Positions 16,118 through 24,391 of a stretch of 64,000 bases of DNA are shown here, in pieces (the first letter of the stretch is position 1; every line of letters starts with the position of its first letter). The stretch is taken from the NCBI RefSeq assembly GCF_030268885.1, contig NZ_BSSA01000007.1, positions 1 to 64,000 on the forward strand. Reading direction: 5' to 3'. Origin of the DNA: Kitasatospora phosalacinea. Lineage in GTDB: Bacteria; Actinomycetota; Actinomycetes; Streptomycetales; Streptomycetaceae. The translations under genes were made by a program, and so were the position numbers. Below the pieces are notes generated by a model that worked only from the letters and a program-made list of their open reading frames with translations, had not been told where the DNA came from and did no database searches.

Positions 16118-17632
16118 CTAAGGGTGCTGCGCGGCGGCGAACCCGCGGAGCAGGTTCTCGGTGACCCGGCGGGTGAAGTCGCCCGCGCGGCCGTCGATGC
16201 CGTGGACGGCGGTGCCGCCCGCGGGGCCGGTCGCTTCGAGGGACTCGACCCACCGCATGGTGCCGGTGGCGAAGACCGTCGCGCCGCTGGCGGCGGTGTA
16301 GAGGGCGGTGTCGGCGTAGGAGTGGCGGCCCTCGCAGACGACCGGGGAGTGGGCGATCGTCTCGATGCCCTTCGGGGTGGGGAAGGACGGGTCGACGCGG
16401 TCGTACTCGACGCCGACCAGGTGGGGGAAGCTGTCGCCGTTCCGGGCGCCGGTGCCGGCCAGTAGCCAGTGGTCGGCGTTGGTGACGACGTACGGGGCGT
16501 CGACGGGGTAGCCGTCGTAGAGGACGCCGAGCAGGGAGGATTCGGGGTCGGCGCCGGGCGGGGAGCGGAAGTCGGTGGTGGCGGGGTGGCCCGCCCTGTA
16601 GCCGGGGTCGTCCTTCCAGGCGCCCTTCCAGCAGACCACGGTGCGGTCGGGCCCGGTCGGCGAGGGTTCGTAACGGACGCGCCGGTAGCAGCAGTTGGCG
16701 CCGAGGAAGGCGAGGTGGGTGCCGGCGTCGCGGGCGGCGGTGACGTGGGCGCGCTGCTCGGGCGACCAGTACTCGTCGTGGCCGAGCGAGAGCACCGCCG
16801 TGGCGCCGTGCAGCAGGCCGGGGTCGGCGGCGAGGTCGATGCCGGTGGTGTAGGAGAGCGGGAGGCCGAGCTTCTCGGCGAGGGCGACGAGCGGGGCCTC
16901 GTAGACCAGGAAGAGTCCGGCGCCGTCGTCGTAGCGGTAGGGGCGGTCGAAGCTGACCTGCAGCGAGCGGGTGGGGAGGCCGCCGGTGGGGCCGTTGTAG
17001 AGGTTGTAGCCGCCCCACTCGTTGTAGGCCTGCCAGGTGGTGACGGCGTTGACGACGACGGTCGTCCCGGCGGTGCTGCGGGAGCGGACGGTCAGCGGCA
17101 CGTAGCGCTGTCCGGCGCCGCCGTCGGCGTCCAGGCGGAGCAGGTAGCAGCCCTCGGGCCAGCCGGTGGTGTCGACGGTGGTGGTGCGCGGCCAGGCGGT
17201 GCTGACGGTGCGGGTGGTCCGGTCGACGGTGAACGGGGCCTGCCGGGTGCCGGGTTGCCGGTCGGAGCGCCAGATCCGGCGGGCGCGGGCGCCGCCGTAC
17301 CAGCCCATCCGGTAGGCGGTGACGGTGTAGCCGGGCGCGGTGGTGGAGACGTGCAGTCCGACCTGTTCGCCGGGCAGGGCGCTGACCCGGTCCGCCCAGC
17401 CCTCGATCGCCTGGTCGGGTCCGGCGGCGGTGATCCGCCAGTCGGCGTCGCCGGGGCGGGCGTTCTCGGCGGCGGTGGCGGACGGGCCGGGGCCGGGGCC
17501 GGTGGCGGTGGCGGGGCCGCTGGCGGTGGCCGCTCCTGTGGGGCGGCCGCCGGGGCCGCAGGCGGTGAGGCCGGCCGCGGCACCCGCGGCCAGTCCGAGG
17601 AATCTGCGGCGTCCGGTGGCGCCCAATGTCAC
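16118..17632 (-). CDS. Tat-exported lipoprotein, N,N-dimethylformamidase large-subunit-like
   Basis: 504 aa. The N-terminus has a twin-arginine signal (RRRFLGLAAGAAAG) ending in a lipobox LTAC, so it is predicted to be folded before export and lipid-anchored outside the membrane. An Ala/Thr/Pro-rich linker precedes a domain starting near residue 62 that matches the dimethylformamidase beta-like superfamily: YRMGWYGGARAR, GYNLYNGP, LSLGHDEYWS and ADHWLL are characteristic. The family has a non-haem iron site in true DMFase; activity here is unknown. The GTG at 17632 touches its GGGA site. A TTG at 17626, 5 nt after GGGAG, is an alternative start. Confidence 0.82.
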   Translation of the reverse strand: MTLGATGRRRFLGLAAGAAAGLTACGPGGRPTGAATASGPATATGPGPGPSATAAENARPGDADWRITAAGPDQAIEGWADRVSALPGEQVGLHVSTTAPGYTVTAYRMGWYGGARARRIWRSDRQPGTRQAPFTVDRTTRTVSTAWPRTTTVDTTGWPEGCYLLRLDADGGAGQRYVPLTVRSRSTAGTTVVVNAVTTWQAYNEWGGYNLYNGPTGGLPTRSLQVSFDRPYRYDDGAGLFLVYEAPLVALAEKLGLPLSYTTGIDLAADPGLLHGATAVLSLGHDEYWSPEQRAHVTAARDAGTHLAFLGANCCYRRVRYEPSPTGPDRTVVCWKGAWKDDPGYRAGHPATTDFRSPPGADPESSLLGVLYDGYPVDAPYVVTNADHWLLAGTGARNGDSFPHLVGVEYDRVDPSFPTPKGIETIAHSPVVCEGRHSYADTALYTAASGATVFATGTMRWVESLEATGPAGGTAVHGIDGRAGDFTRRVTENLLRGFAAAQHP

Positions 17633-17740
17633 TCCCGTGTTCGAACGTGCTCCGCCCTCACCCTAGGCAACGCCCCGGCCCGGTGGTGCGTCCGTGGCCG
17701 GGGCATGGGGAACTCTTGGGCGGCGGGTGGGGGACCGGGG

Positions 17741-19147
17741 TCAGCGGTCCCGGGCGAGGCGGGAGTGCCTGGCGCTGTAGGTGAAGTACAGGACGGCGGC
17801 GAGGGCCAGGACGACCGCGAAGGCGAGGAAGGTGTCGGCGTGCAGCTTGGTGATCAGGTAGATGCAGAACGCGGCGCTGAGCACCGGCGTGACGGGGTAG
17901 AACGGCACCTTGAAGCCGCGCGGCAGGTCGGGGCGGGTGCGGCGCAGCACGACGATGCCCACCGAGACCGCCGTGAAGGCCACCAGGGTGCCCATCGAGG
18001 TCATGTCGGCCAGCAGCTTGAGCGGGAAGACCGCGGCGAGGACCGCGACGGCGGTGCCGACCACGACGGTGTTCCAGACGGGGGTGCCGGTGCGGGCGGA
18101 GACCCGGGTGAAGGGGCGCGGGAGGAGTCCGTCGCGGCCCATCGCGTAGAGGATCCGGGTCTGGCCGTAGATCACCACCAGGGTGATGGAGAAGATCGAG
18201 ATGATCGCCCCGGCGGCGAACACCAGGGCGGGCCAGGTCTGCCCGGTGACGTTCTGCAGGATCTGGGCGAGGCCCGCCTCCTGGCCGTCGAACTGCTGCC
18301 AGGGCTGGGCGCCGATCGCGGTGACGGCGACGGCGATGTAGAGGACGGTGACGACGACCAGCGAGATCAGGATGGCGAGCGGCAGGGTGCGCCGCGGTTC
18401 GCGGACCTCCTCGCCCGCGGTGGAGACGGCGTCGAGGCCGATGAAGGAGAAGAAGATGGTGGAGGCGGCGGTCTGCACGCCGTCCCAGCCGTTGGGCGCG
18501 AACGGGGTGAAGTTGCCCGCGGTGAAGCCGGTCAGGCCGACGGCGACGAACAGCACCAGGATGCCCAGCTTGATCGCCACCATGGCGGCGTTGACCTTCG
18601 CGGACTCGCCGACGCCGCGGATCAGCAGGACGGTGACCAGCAGGACCAGCACGACCGCGGGCAGGTTGAAGACGCCGCCGTCCCCGGGCGGGGCGGCGAG
18701 CTTCGCCGGGAGGTGCAGGTCGAAGGCCAGGTCGGAGAACTGGTTGAGGTACTGGCCCCAGGTCACCGCGATCGCGGAGGCGGAGACGCCGTACTCCATG
18801 AGCAGGCAGACGCCGACGCCGAAGGCGACGATCTCGCCCATGGTGGCGTAGGCGTACGAGTAGGAGGAGCCGGCCACCGGGATGGCGGAGGCGAGTTCGG
18901 CGTAGCAGAGCGCGGTGAGCCCGGCCGTGACGGCGGCGATCACGAAGGAGAGGATCACCGCCGGTCCGGCCTCGGGCACGGAGGTGGTGAGGACGAAGAA
19001 GATGCCGGTGCCGACGGTGGCGCCGATGCCGATCGCGGAGAGCTGCCAGAGCCCGATGGAGCGGCGCAGCTCTCCGGCTCCGGTGTCTCCTGCCTCGGCG
19101 ATCAGGGTGTCCACGGGCTTGCGCCGCAGCAGGGGGGTGGTGCTCAT
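17741..19147 (-). CDS. APC-superfamily amino acid permease (cationic amino acid transporter type)
   Basis: 468 aa with about 12 transmembrane helices. The first helix carries GIGATVGTGIFF, the glycine-rich substrate loop of APC permeases, and ELASAIPVAGSSYSYAY follows as in CAT-type transporters. FFSFIGLDAVSTAGEEVREP is the conserved helix 6 to loop signature. It imports amino acids by proton- or substrate-coupled transport; specificity is unknown. The ATG has AGAAGGA upstream. It stands alone on the minus strand between the lipoprotein gene and the FtsW/PBP2 pair. Confidence 0.92.
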   Translation of the reverse strand: MSTTPLLRRKPVDTLIAEAGDTGAGELRRSIGLWQLSAIGIGATVGTGIFFVLTTSVPEAGPAVILSFVIAAVTAGLTALCYAELASAIPVAGSSYSYAYATMGEIVAFGVGVCLLMEYGVSASAIAVTWGQYLNQFSDLAFDLHLPAKLAAPPGDGGVFNLPAVVLVLLVTVLLIRGVGESAKVNAAMVAIKLGILVLFVAVGLTGFTAGNFTPFAPNGWDGVQTAASTIFFSFIGLDAVSTAGEEVREPRRTLPLAILISLVVVTVLYIAVAVTAIGAQPWQQFDGQEAGLAQILQNVTGQTWPALVFAAGAIISIFSITLVVIYGQTRILYAMGRDGLLPRPFTRVSARTGTPVWNTVVVGTAVAVLAAVFPLKLLADMTSMGTLVAFTAVSVGIVVLRRTRPDLPRGFKVPFYPVTPVLSAAFCIYLITKLHADTFLAFAVVLALAAVLYFTYSARHSRLARDR

Positions 19148-19217
19148 CGCTGTCCTTCTGGTGGGGGATCGGACCGGGACAGTAGCAAATGCCGCTTTTC
19201 CGCTGTTTGGCGAGGTC

Positions 19218-20732
19218 CTACCGGTTGAGCACGGCCTGCATGACGGACCTGGCGATGGGCGCGGCCAGCCCGCCCCCGGTGACGTCGGTGGCCTGGCTGT
19301 CGGCGACCACGACGGCGACGGCGACCGGCGGGGTGGCGGTGGACCCGGCGGGGCGGGCCCAGGCGATGAACCAGGCGTAGGGGGTGCCGGAGTTGTCGAC
19401 GCCGTGCTGGGCGGTGCCGGTCTTGCCGCCGACCTCGGCGCCGGGGATGCGGGCGTTGCGGCCGGTGCCGTTCTCGACCACGTCGACCATCAACTGCCGC
19501 AGCTGCTGGGCGACTCCGGCCCCGAACGCCTGGTGGTAGAGGCTGGGGTGCATCAGCTGGACCTGGCTGCCGTCGGCCTTGGTGAGCCTGTCGACGAGCT
19601 GCGGGGACATCACCTGGCCGTCGTTGGCGGCCCCGGCGGCGACCATGGCCATCACCAGCGGGGTGGCGGCGGTGTCGTACTGGCCGATGGAGGAGAGCGC
19701 CAGCTGGGACTTGTTCATCTCGGTGTCGAAGTTGGAGCGGGCGGCCCGCACCGGGACGTCCAGCCTGGCGTCGTTGAAGCCGAAGTTCCGGGCCATCGCG
19801 GTCATCCGGTCGAGTCCGGTCTGCACGCCGAGGTAGCCCATGACGCTGTTGCAGGACAGCGTCATCGCCTCGTCCAGCGACAGCCCGGCCTGGTTGCAGG
19901 CGCTGGTGTCGTTGGTGAGCGGGGTGGTGGTGCCGGGCATGACGTACGGGTACGGGGCGTCGGTGGGGGCGTCGATGTCGGTGACGACGCCGCTGGCGAG
20001 CGCGGCGGCGGCGGTGACCACCTTGAAGGTGGAGCCGGGCGGGTAGATCTGGCGCAGGGCCCGGTTGAGCATCGGCTGGTCGGGGTCGTCCTGGAGCCTC
20101 TTCCAGGCGTTCTGGTCGGCGGTGGAGGTGCCCGCGAAGCTGCCGGGGTCGTAGCTGGGGGTGGAGGCGAGGGCGAGGATCCGGCCGGTGGCGGGTTCGA
20201 TCGCGGCGACGGCGCCCTTCTGGCTGCCCAGGCCCTGCACGGCGGCGCGCTGGGCGGCCGGGTCGATGGTGGTGACCACGTCGCCGCCGGGCTGCTGCTG
20301 CCGGGTGACCGCGTCCCAGACCGCCCAGCCCGCGAGCTTCGGGTCGGTGCCGGAGAGCACGTCGTCGTAGACGCCCTCCAGCTGGGTGTTGCCGTAGGTC
20401 TGGGACGAGTAGCCGGTGACGGCGGCGTACAGCGGGCCGTCGGCGTAGGTGCGCTTGTAGGCGTAGCGGCCGCCGGTCGGCGCGGAGCCGGTGACGGGCT
20501 GCCCGGCGACCAGCAGGTTGCCGCGGGGCTGGGAGTAGCGCTGGATGGTGGCGCGCTGGTTGGCGGCGTTGTGGTCCAGCTCGTTCTTCTGGAACACCTG
20601 GACGCGGGTGGCCTGGAGGGCGAGGGCGACGATCAGCAGCATGCAGAACGTCCCGGCCCGGCGCCCGGTGGTGGAGATGCCGGGGAGCCCGTCCGGCCCG
20701 CCGTTGGTGCCCTCGGGCCGGGTGAGCCTCAC
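19218..20732 (-). CDS. Penicillin-binding protein 2-type transpeptidase paired with FtsW
   Basis: 504 aa class B PBP. A single N-terminal membrane anchor is followed by a dimerisation segment with RGNLLVAGQ and a transpeptidase domain. Catalytic motifs: GSTFK (Ser234), LSCN, and GGKTGTAQ with Lys437. The start is the GTG at 20732, overlapping the FtsW stop by 4 bp (GTGA), so SEDS polymerase and transpeptidase are made together. A longer frame upstream is only the shadow of ftsW. The usual PP2C, FHA and Ser/Thr kinase neighbours of the pbpA-rodA locus are absent, so this looks like an additional developmental or accessory pair. Confidence 0.93.
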   Translation of the reverse strand: MRLTRPEGTNGGPDGLPGISTTGRRAGTFCMLLIVALALQATRVQVFQKNELDHNAANQRATIQRYSQPRGNLLVAGQPVTGSAPTGGRYAYKRTYADGPLYAAVTGYSSQTYGNTQLEGVYDDVLSGTDPKLAGWAVWDAVTRQQQPGGDVVTTIDPAAQRAAVQGLGSQKGAVAAIEPATGRILALASTPSYDPGSFAGTSTADQNAWKRLQDDPDQPMLNRALRQIYPPGSTFKVVTAAAALASGVVTDIDAPTDAPYPYVMPGTTTPLTNDTSACNQAGLSLDEAMTLSCNSVMGYLGVQTGLDRMTAMARNFGFNDARLDVPVRAARSNFDTEMNKSQLALSSIGQYDTAATPLVMAMVAAGAANDGQVMSPQLVDRLTKADGSQVQLMHPSLYHQAFGAGVAQQLRQLMVDVVENGTGRNARIPGAEVGGKTGTAQHGVDNSGTPYAWFIAWARPAGSTATPPVAVAVVVADSQATDVTGGGLAAPIARSVMQAVLNR

Positions 20733-22081
20733 GCGTCCTCCTCGGGTGCGGGGCGCCGGGCGAGGTCGCTCATCCGCACCAGCAGCGCCACGATGATCCA
20801 GTTGGTGACCACGGACGAGCCGCCCTGGGCGATGAACGGCAGCGTCATGCCGGTCAGCGGGATCAGGTCGAGGACGCCGCCCGCGACCACGAACACCTGG
20901 ATCGCGACCAGGGCGGCCAGGCCGATGGCGAGCAACCGCCCGAACGGGTCGCGCAGCGCGATGCCGGTCCGGAAGCCCCGGGCCACCAGCAGGGCGTACA
21001 GCAGGAGCACCGCGAACAGGCCGGTCAGGCCGAGCTCCTCGCCGACGGTGGCCAGGATGAAGTCGGACTTGGTGGCGAAGCCGATCAGCGCGGAGTGGCC
21101 CAGGCCCAGGCCGGTGCCGAGCTGGCCGCCCCAGGCGAACGCGAACAGCGACTGGGCGATCTGGTTGGCGCCCTGCCCGGCCTCGATCGAGGCCAGCGGG
21201 TGCAGCCACTCGGTGACCCGGCTGTGCACGTGCGGGGAGAGCCAGCCCACGCCGACCGCGGCCAGCGCGGACAGCAGCAGGCCGATCACGATCCAGCCGG
21301 TGCGGGCGGTGGCGACGTACAGCATCACCACGAACAGGCCGAAGAACAGCAGCGAGGTGCCCAGGTCGGTCTCCAGCACCAGCACGCCGACGAACGCCGC
21401 CCAGATCAGCAGCACCGGCCCGAGCACCCGGCCCAGCGGGAGCTGGAACCACAGCACCCGGCGGCCGGTCAGCGCCAGCGCGTCCCGGTGCGCGGCCAGG
21501 TAGGCGGCGAAGAAGATCGCCAGCAGGACCTTGGCGAACTCGCCGGGCTGGAAGGAGAGCGGGCCCAGGGTGATCCAGATCCGCGAGCCGTACACCGGCG
21601 GGAAGAACACCGGCAGCACCAGCAGGACGAGCGCGACGAACGCCCCGACGTACGCGTAGCGCTGCAGGCGGCGGTGGTCGCGCAGCAGGAGCAGCACCGC
21701 GATGAACAGGCCCACCCCGAGGGTGGACCAGAGCAGTTGGGTGGGGGCGGCGGCGCTGCCGGGGTTGCGGTCCAACCGGTAGATGACGACCAGGCCGATG
21801 CCGTTGAGCAGCACCGCGATCGGCAGCAGCAGCGGGTCGGCCCACGTGGCGCGCCAGCGCACCGCGGCGTGCGCCAGTAGGGCGAGCACGCCGAGCGCGG
21901 CGCCGTACTGGGCGGCGTCCGGCGGGGCCTGGCCGTCGATGTTGACGCCGACCTCGACGTAGCCGAACACCGCGATGCCCACCGCGGCCAGCACCAGCAC
22001 CAGTTCGGTCCAGCGCCCGGTCCGGGCCCGCCGGGCGCGGGGCGCCCGGGCCGCCCGGGTCGCGGAGTCAGTCGCCACCAC
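20729..22081 (-). CDS. SEDS-family peptidoglycan glycosyltransferase (FtsW/RodA/SpoVE type)
   Basis: 450 aa with about ten to twelve transmembrane helices. Conserved SEDS stretches include LSFQPGEFAKVL, LVLETDLGTSLL, GLGLGHSALIGFATKSD, FILATVGEELG and the C-terminal PLTGMTLPFIAQGGSS. It polymerises lipid II outside the membrane together with the coupled PBP2. The catalytic Asp region after ETDLG is intact. The GTG at 22081 has GAGGA at suitable spacing. Whether it acts in division, tip growth or sporulation cannot be told from the sequence. Confidence 0.94.
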   Translation of the reverse strand: MVATDSATRAARAPRARRARTGRWTELVLVLAAVGIAVFGYVEVGVNIDGQAPPDAAQYGAALGVLALLAHAAVRWRATWADPLLLPIAVLLNGIGLVVIYRLDRNPGSAAAPTQLLWSTLGVGLFIAVLLLLRDHRRLQRYAYVGAFVALVLLVLPVFFPPVYGSRIWITLGPLSFQPGEFAKVLLAIFFAAYLAAHRDALALTGRRVLWFQLPLGRVLGPVLLIWAAFVGVLVLETDLGTSLLFFGLFVVMLYVATARTGWIVIGLLLSALAAVGVGWLSPHVHSRVTEWLHPLASIEAGQGANQIAQSLFAFAWGGQLGTGLGLGHSALIGFATKSDFILATVGEELGLTGLFAVLLLYALLVARGFRTGIALRDPFGRLLAIGLAALVAIQVFVVAGGVLDLIPLTGMTLPFIAQGGSSVVTNWIIVALLVRMSDLARRPAPEEDA

Positions 22082-22171
22082 CAGCCGTCCTCGCCAGCTC
22101 GAAGGGGCACGGACGGCGGGGCGCCGGGCGACGCGCGCCCGGCACCCCGCCGGAAGGTCGGTGCTGCGGCG

Positions 22172-22675
22172 TCAGAGCGTGGAGGCCGGGTACGCCGCCT
22201 TGGCGATCTCCCGCAGGTGCTCCTCCTCGTCGTGGCTCAGCGAGGTCTGGATCAGCTCGCCGCCGAACTGGGCGACCGCCGGGATGACCTTGTCCTGCGT
22301 CGCCGAGCGGACCAGGGCGAACACCGCGGCCTTGCCGGGCTCCAGCTTCTCGCCGACCTGGCGCATGAAGTTGTCGTCCACGCCGGTGTCGGTGGACGCG
22401 CCGACCGCCGCGCCGGTCGCGCCGCCGACCGCCGCGCCCAGGAACGGCATGAAGAACAGCAGGCCGATCACGCCGCCCCACAGGGCGCCCGAGGCCGCGC
22501 CCATGCCGGTGTTGGACACGGCCTGGTGCAGCTTGATCTTGCCGTCCTCGCGGCGCTCGACCACCACGACGTCCTCCAGGTCGACCAGCTTCTGCTTCTG
22601 CAGGCCGACCAGCTCGTCACGGACCTTCTGCGCGGTGGCGACATCCGGGTAGGCGATCGCGAACAGGTTGCTCAC
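22172..22675 (-). CDS. DUF1269 family membrane protein
   Basis: 167 aa from the GTG at 22675, which has GGAAGGA 8 nt upstream; a longer start at 22699 lacks a site. The N-terminal alpha/beta part (NLFAIAYPD, then DLEDVVVVERREDGKIKLHQ) is followed by a glycine-rich hydrophobic zipper (about 80-105) and a C-terminal GEKLEPGKAAVFALV motif, all typical of DUF1269. Function is unknown; family members are often linked to stress and membrane association. The same strand as ftsW downstream, with a 90-bp gap. Confidence 0.88.
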   Translation of the reverse strand: MSNLFAIAYPDVATAQKVRDELVGLQKQKLVDLEDVVVVERREDGKIKLHQAVSNTGMGAASGALWGGVIGLLFFMPFLGAAVGGATGAAVGASTDTGVDDNFMRQVGEKLEPGKAAVFALVRSATQDKVIPAVAQFGGELIQTSLSHDEEEHLREIAKAAYPASTL

Positions 22676-22803
22676 GGCGGGCTTCCTTCCAGCAGGCACG
22701 GGGCACGTCTCCTAGCACCCTAGCCAGAATTGGCCGGGTTCAACCCGATCCGAACCGGTGTGTCCGTTTCGCACCGGCCCGGCGCACCGGCCCGGCCGGG
22801 CGC

Positions 22804-23451
22804 TCAGTCACCGCGCCGGACGGCGGCCGCCACCGCCGCCCAGCAGCACCCCGCCGCCAGGGCCGCCGCGGCCGGGAGCGTCCACCACGGCACGTCCGGC
22901 GCGTGCTGCCGCGCGCCCAGCACCAGCGCCCGCACCGCCTCGTTCGCCGGGGAGCCCGGCACCAGCAGCACCGCCACCACCGCGCCCAGCCCCAGCGGCA
23001 CCGCGTACGGCCCCGCCACCACGGGGCGGTTGCACACCGCGCCGACCGCCGCGCCCGACAGTACGCACACCACCGTCGCCGCCGCGCCCCCGGCGACGCC
23101 CGCGGCCGTGGCGCCGCTGCCCAGCAGCAGCACCGCGGCCAGCCCGAGCGCGCCCAGCACCAGGCCCGCCAGGGCCGCCGCGAGCAGCGCCGACAGGTGC
23201 ACCCGGGCCCAGCCCGCCGCCGCCACCAGGCAGGCCCGCGACTGGGCCGGTTCGGCGCCCACCGCGCCGCGCACCAGCCAGCCCGTCACCGGCACCAGCA
23301 GCCCGGCCGAGAAGGCGGCCGCCGAGGAGACGTCGTCCCCGCCCGACAGGCCCAGGCCCAGCACCACCAGGTACGTCAGGCCCGGGGGCAGCCAGCGCTG
23401 CGAGCGCACCAGCAGTTCCAGGTGGTAGCGGGTCAGCACGCGCAGCGTCAC
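22804..23451 (-). CDS. ABC transporter permease subunit
   Basis: 215 aa with about six predicted transmembrane helices and little soluble sequence. The GTG start overlaps the stop of the adjacent ATPase by 4 bp (GTGA), so the two are translationally coupled and form one exporter. No substrate-binding protein is present, which favours export. Residues are strongly Ala/Gly/Val biased and no family-specific motif is visible, so the substrate is unknown. Confidence 0.8.
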   Translation of the reverse strand: MTLRVLTRYHLELLVRSQRWLPPGLTYLVVLGLGLSGGDDVSSAAAFSAGLLVPVTGWLVRGAVGAEPAQSRACLVAAAGWARVHLSALLAAALAGLVLGALGLAAVLLLGSGATAAGVAGGAAATVVCVLSGAAVGAVCNRPVVAGPYAVPLGLGAVVAVLLVPGSPANEAVRALVLGARQHAPDVPWWTLPAAAALAAGCCWAAVAAAVRRGD

Positions 23452-24296
23452 GGCCGCGCTCCTTCCGGGTGCTCCGGTCCGGCCACGCTCCGGACGTGCA
23501 CCGGGGGCGTCGAGTTGAGGAGCCTGCGCAGCAGGGCGTCGGAGTGGGCGGCGGCCACGTCGAGGCGGACGGTGCCGTCGACGAGCGGCTTGCGCTCCGG
23601 GTGGCCGGGGAGGTGCTCGGGCAGGCGCTCGGCGCGGACCACGACCACCGCGCGCGGGCCGTCCTCGTCGGCCCGGACGGGCGGGACCTCGTGCAGGGCG
23701 CCGTTCCTGACCAGGTGTCCGGCCGTGGTGAGCCCGGCCAGCCGGTTCGGGTCGTGGTCGACGAACACCACCAGCCCGCCGCCGTCGGCCCGTTCGGTGA
23801 CGGCCGCGTCGAGTTCGCCGCGGGCGGCCAGGTCGAGGCCGGTCCACGCCTCGTCCAGCAGCAGCAGGTCCGCCTCGGCGAGCAGGGCCTGGGCGACGGC
23901 GACCTTCTGGCAGGTGCCCTTGGAGAGCCGGCCGATCGGGGTGCCCGCGTAGCCGGTGATGCCGAAGCGCTCCAGCCAGTGGTCGGCGCGCCGCCGCCCC
24001 TCCGCGGCGCCCAGGCCGCGGAGGCGGCCGAGGTGGCACAGGTAGTCGCGGGCGTCGAACGGCAGCGCGGGCGGGAAGCGTTCGGGCACGTAGGCCCGGC
24101 TGCCGGTGACCTCCACCGTGCCGCGCTCGGCGCGCTCGATGCCCGCCAGGAGCTTCAACAGGGTGGACTTCCCACTGCCGTTGGCGCCCTCGACCCGGAC
24201 GATCCCGCCCGGCGGCAGCGTCAGGTCGACGCCCCGCAGGACCCACGGACCCCCGCGCCCGTAGCGTTTGCCGACCCCGGCCAGACGCACCGTCAT
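23448..24296 (-). CDS. ABC transporter ATP-binding protein
   Basis: 282 aa. Walker A is GANGSGKST, Walker B is LLLLDEAW with the catalytic Glu, and the H-loop is FVDHD. The signature is LSKGT rather than LSGGQ, as in several exporter subfamilies with KGxxQK motifs. A C-terminal extension of about 75 residues after the ATPase core may be regulatory. It pairs with the overlapping permease gene and is divergent from the VWA gene, with about 95 bp between the starts. Confidence 0.9.
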   Translation of the reverse strand: MTVRLAGVGKRYGRGGPWVLRGVDLTLPPGGIVRVEGANGSGKSTLLKLLAGIERAERGTVEVTGSRAYVPERFPPALPFDARDYLCHLGRLRGLGAAEGRRRADHWLERFGITGYAGTPIGRLSKGTCQKVAVAQALLAEADLLLLDEAWTGLDLAARGELDAAVTERADGGGLVVFVDHDPNRLAGLTTAGHLVRNGALHEVPPVRADEDGPRAVVVVRAERLPEHLPGHPERKPLVDGTVRLDVAAAHSDALLRRLLNSTPPVHVRSVAGPEHPEGARP

Positions 24297-24354
24297 GCGC
24301 TCTCCTCGCCCGCTCCGTCCGTGCGTTCAGGGTAGGTGCCGCCCACCACCCGCG

Positions 24355-24385
24355 TTGGGCGATTCGAACTGACGGTCCCTAGGAT
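24355..24385 (+). promoter_or_regulatory. Promoter for the VWA gene, apparently giving a leaderless mRNA
   Basis: TTGGGC, 19 nt, TAGGAT. The -10 box ends 6 nt before the GTG start at 24392, so transcription would begin at or beside the start codon. No Shine-Dalgarno-like sequence is seen between them. Confidence 0.5.
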
Positions 24386-24391
24386 GCGGCG

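Noticed and set aside
22804..24246. One long minus-strand frame spanning both ABC genes
   Set aside because: The upstream part is only the alternate-frame shadow of the ATPase. The permease starts at the GTG overlapping the ATPase stop.
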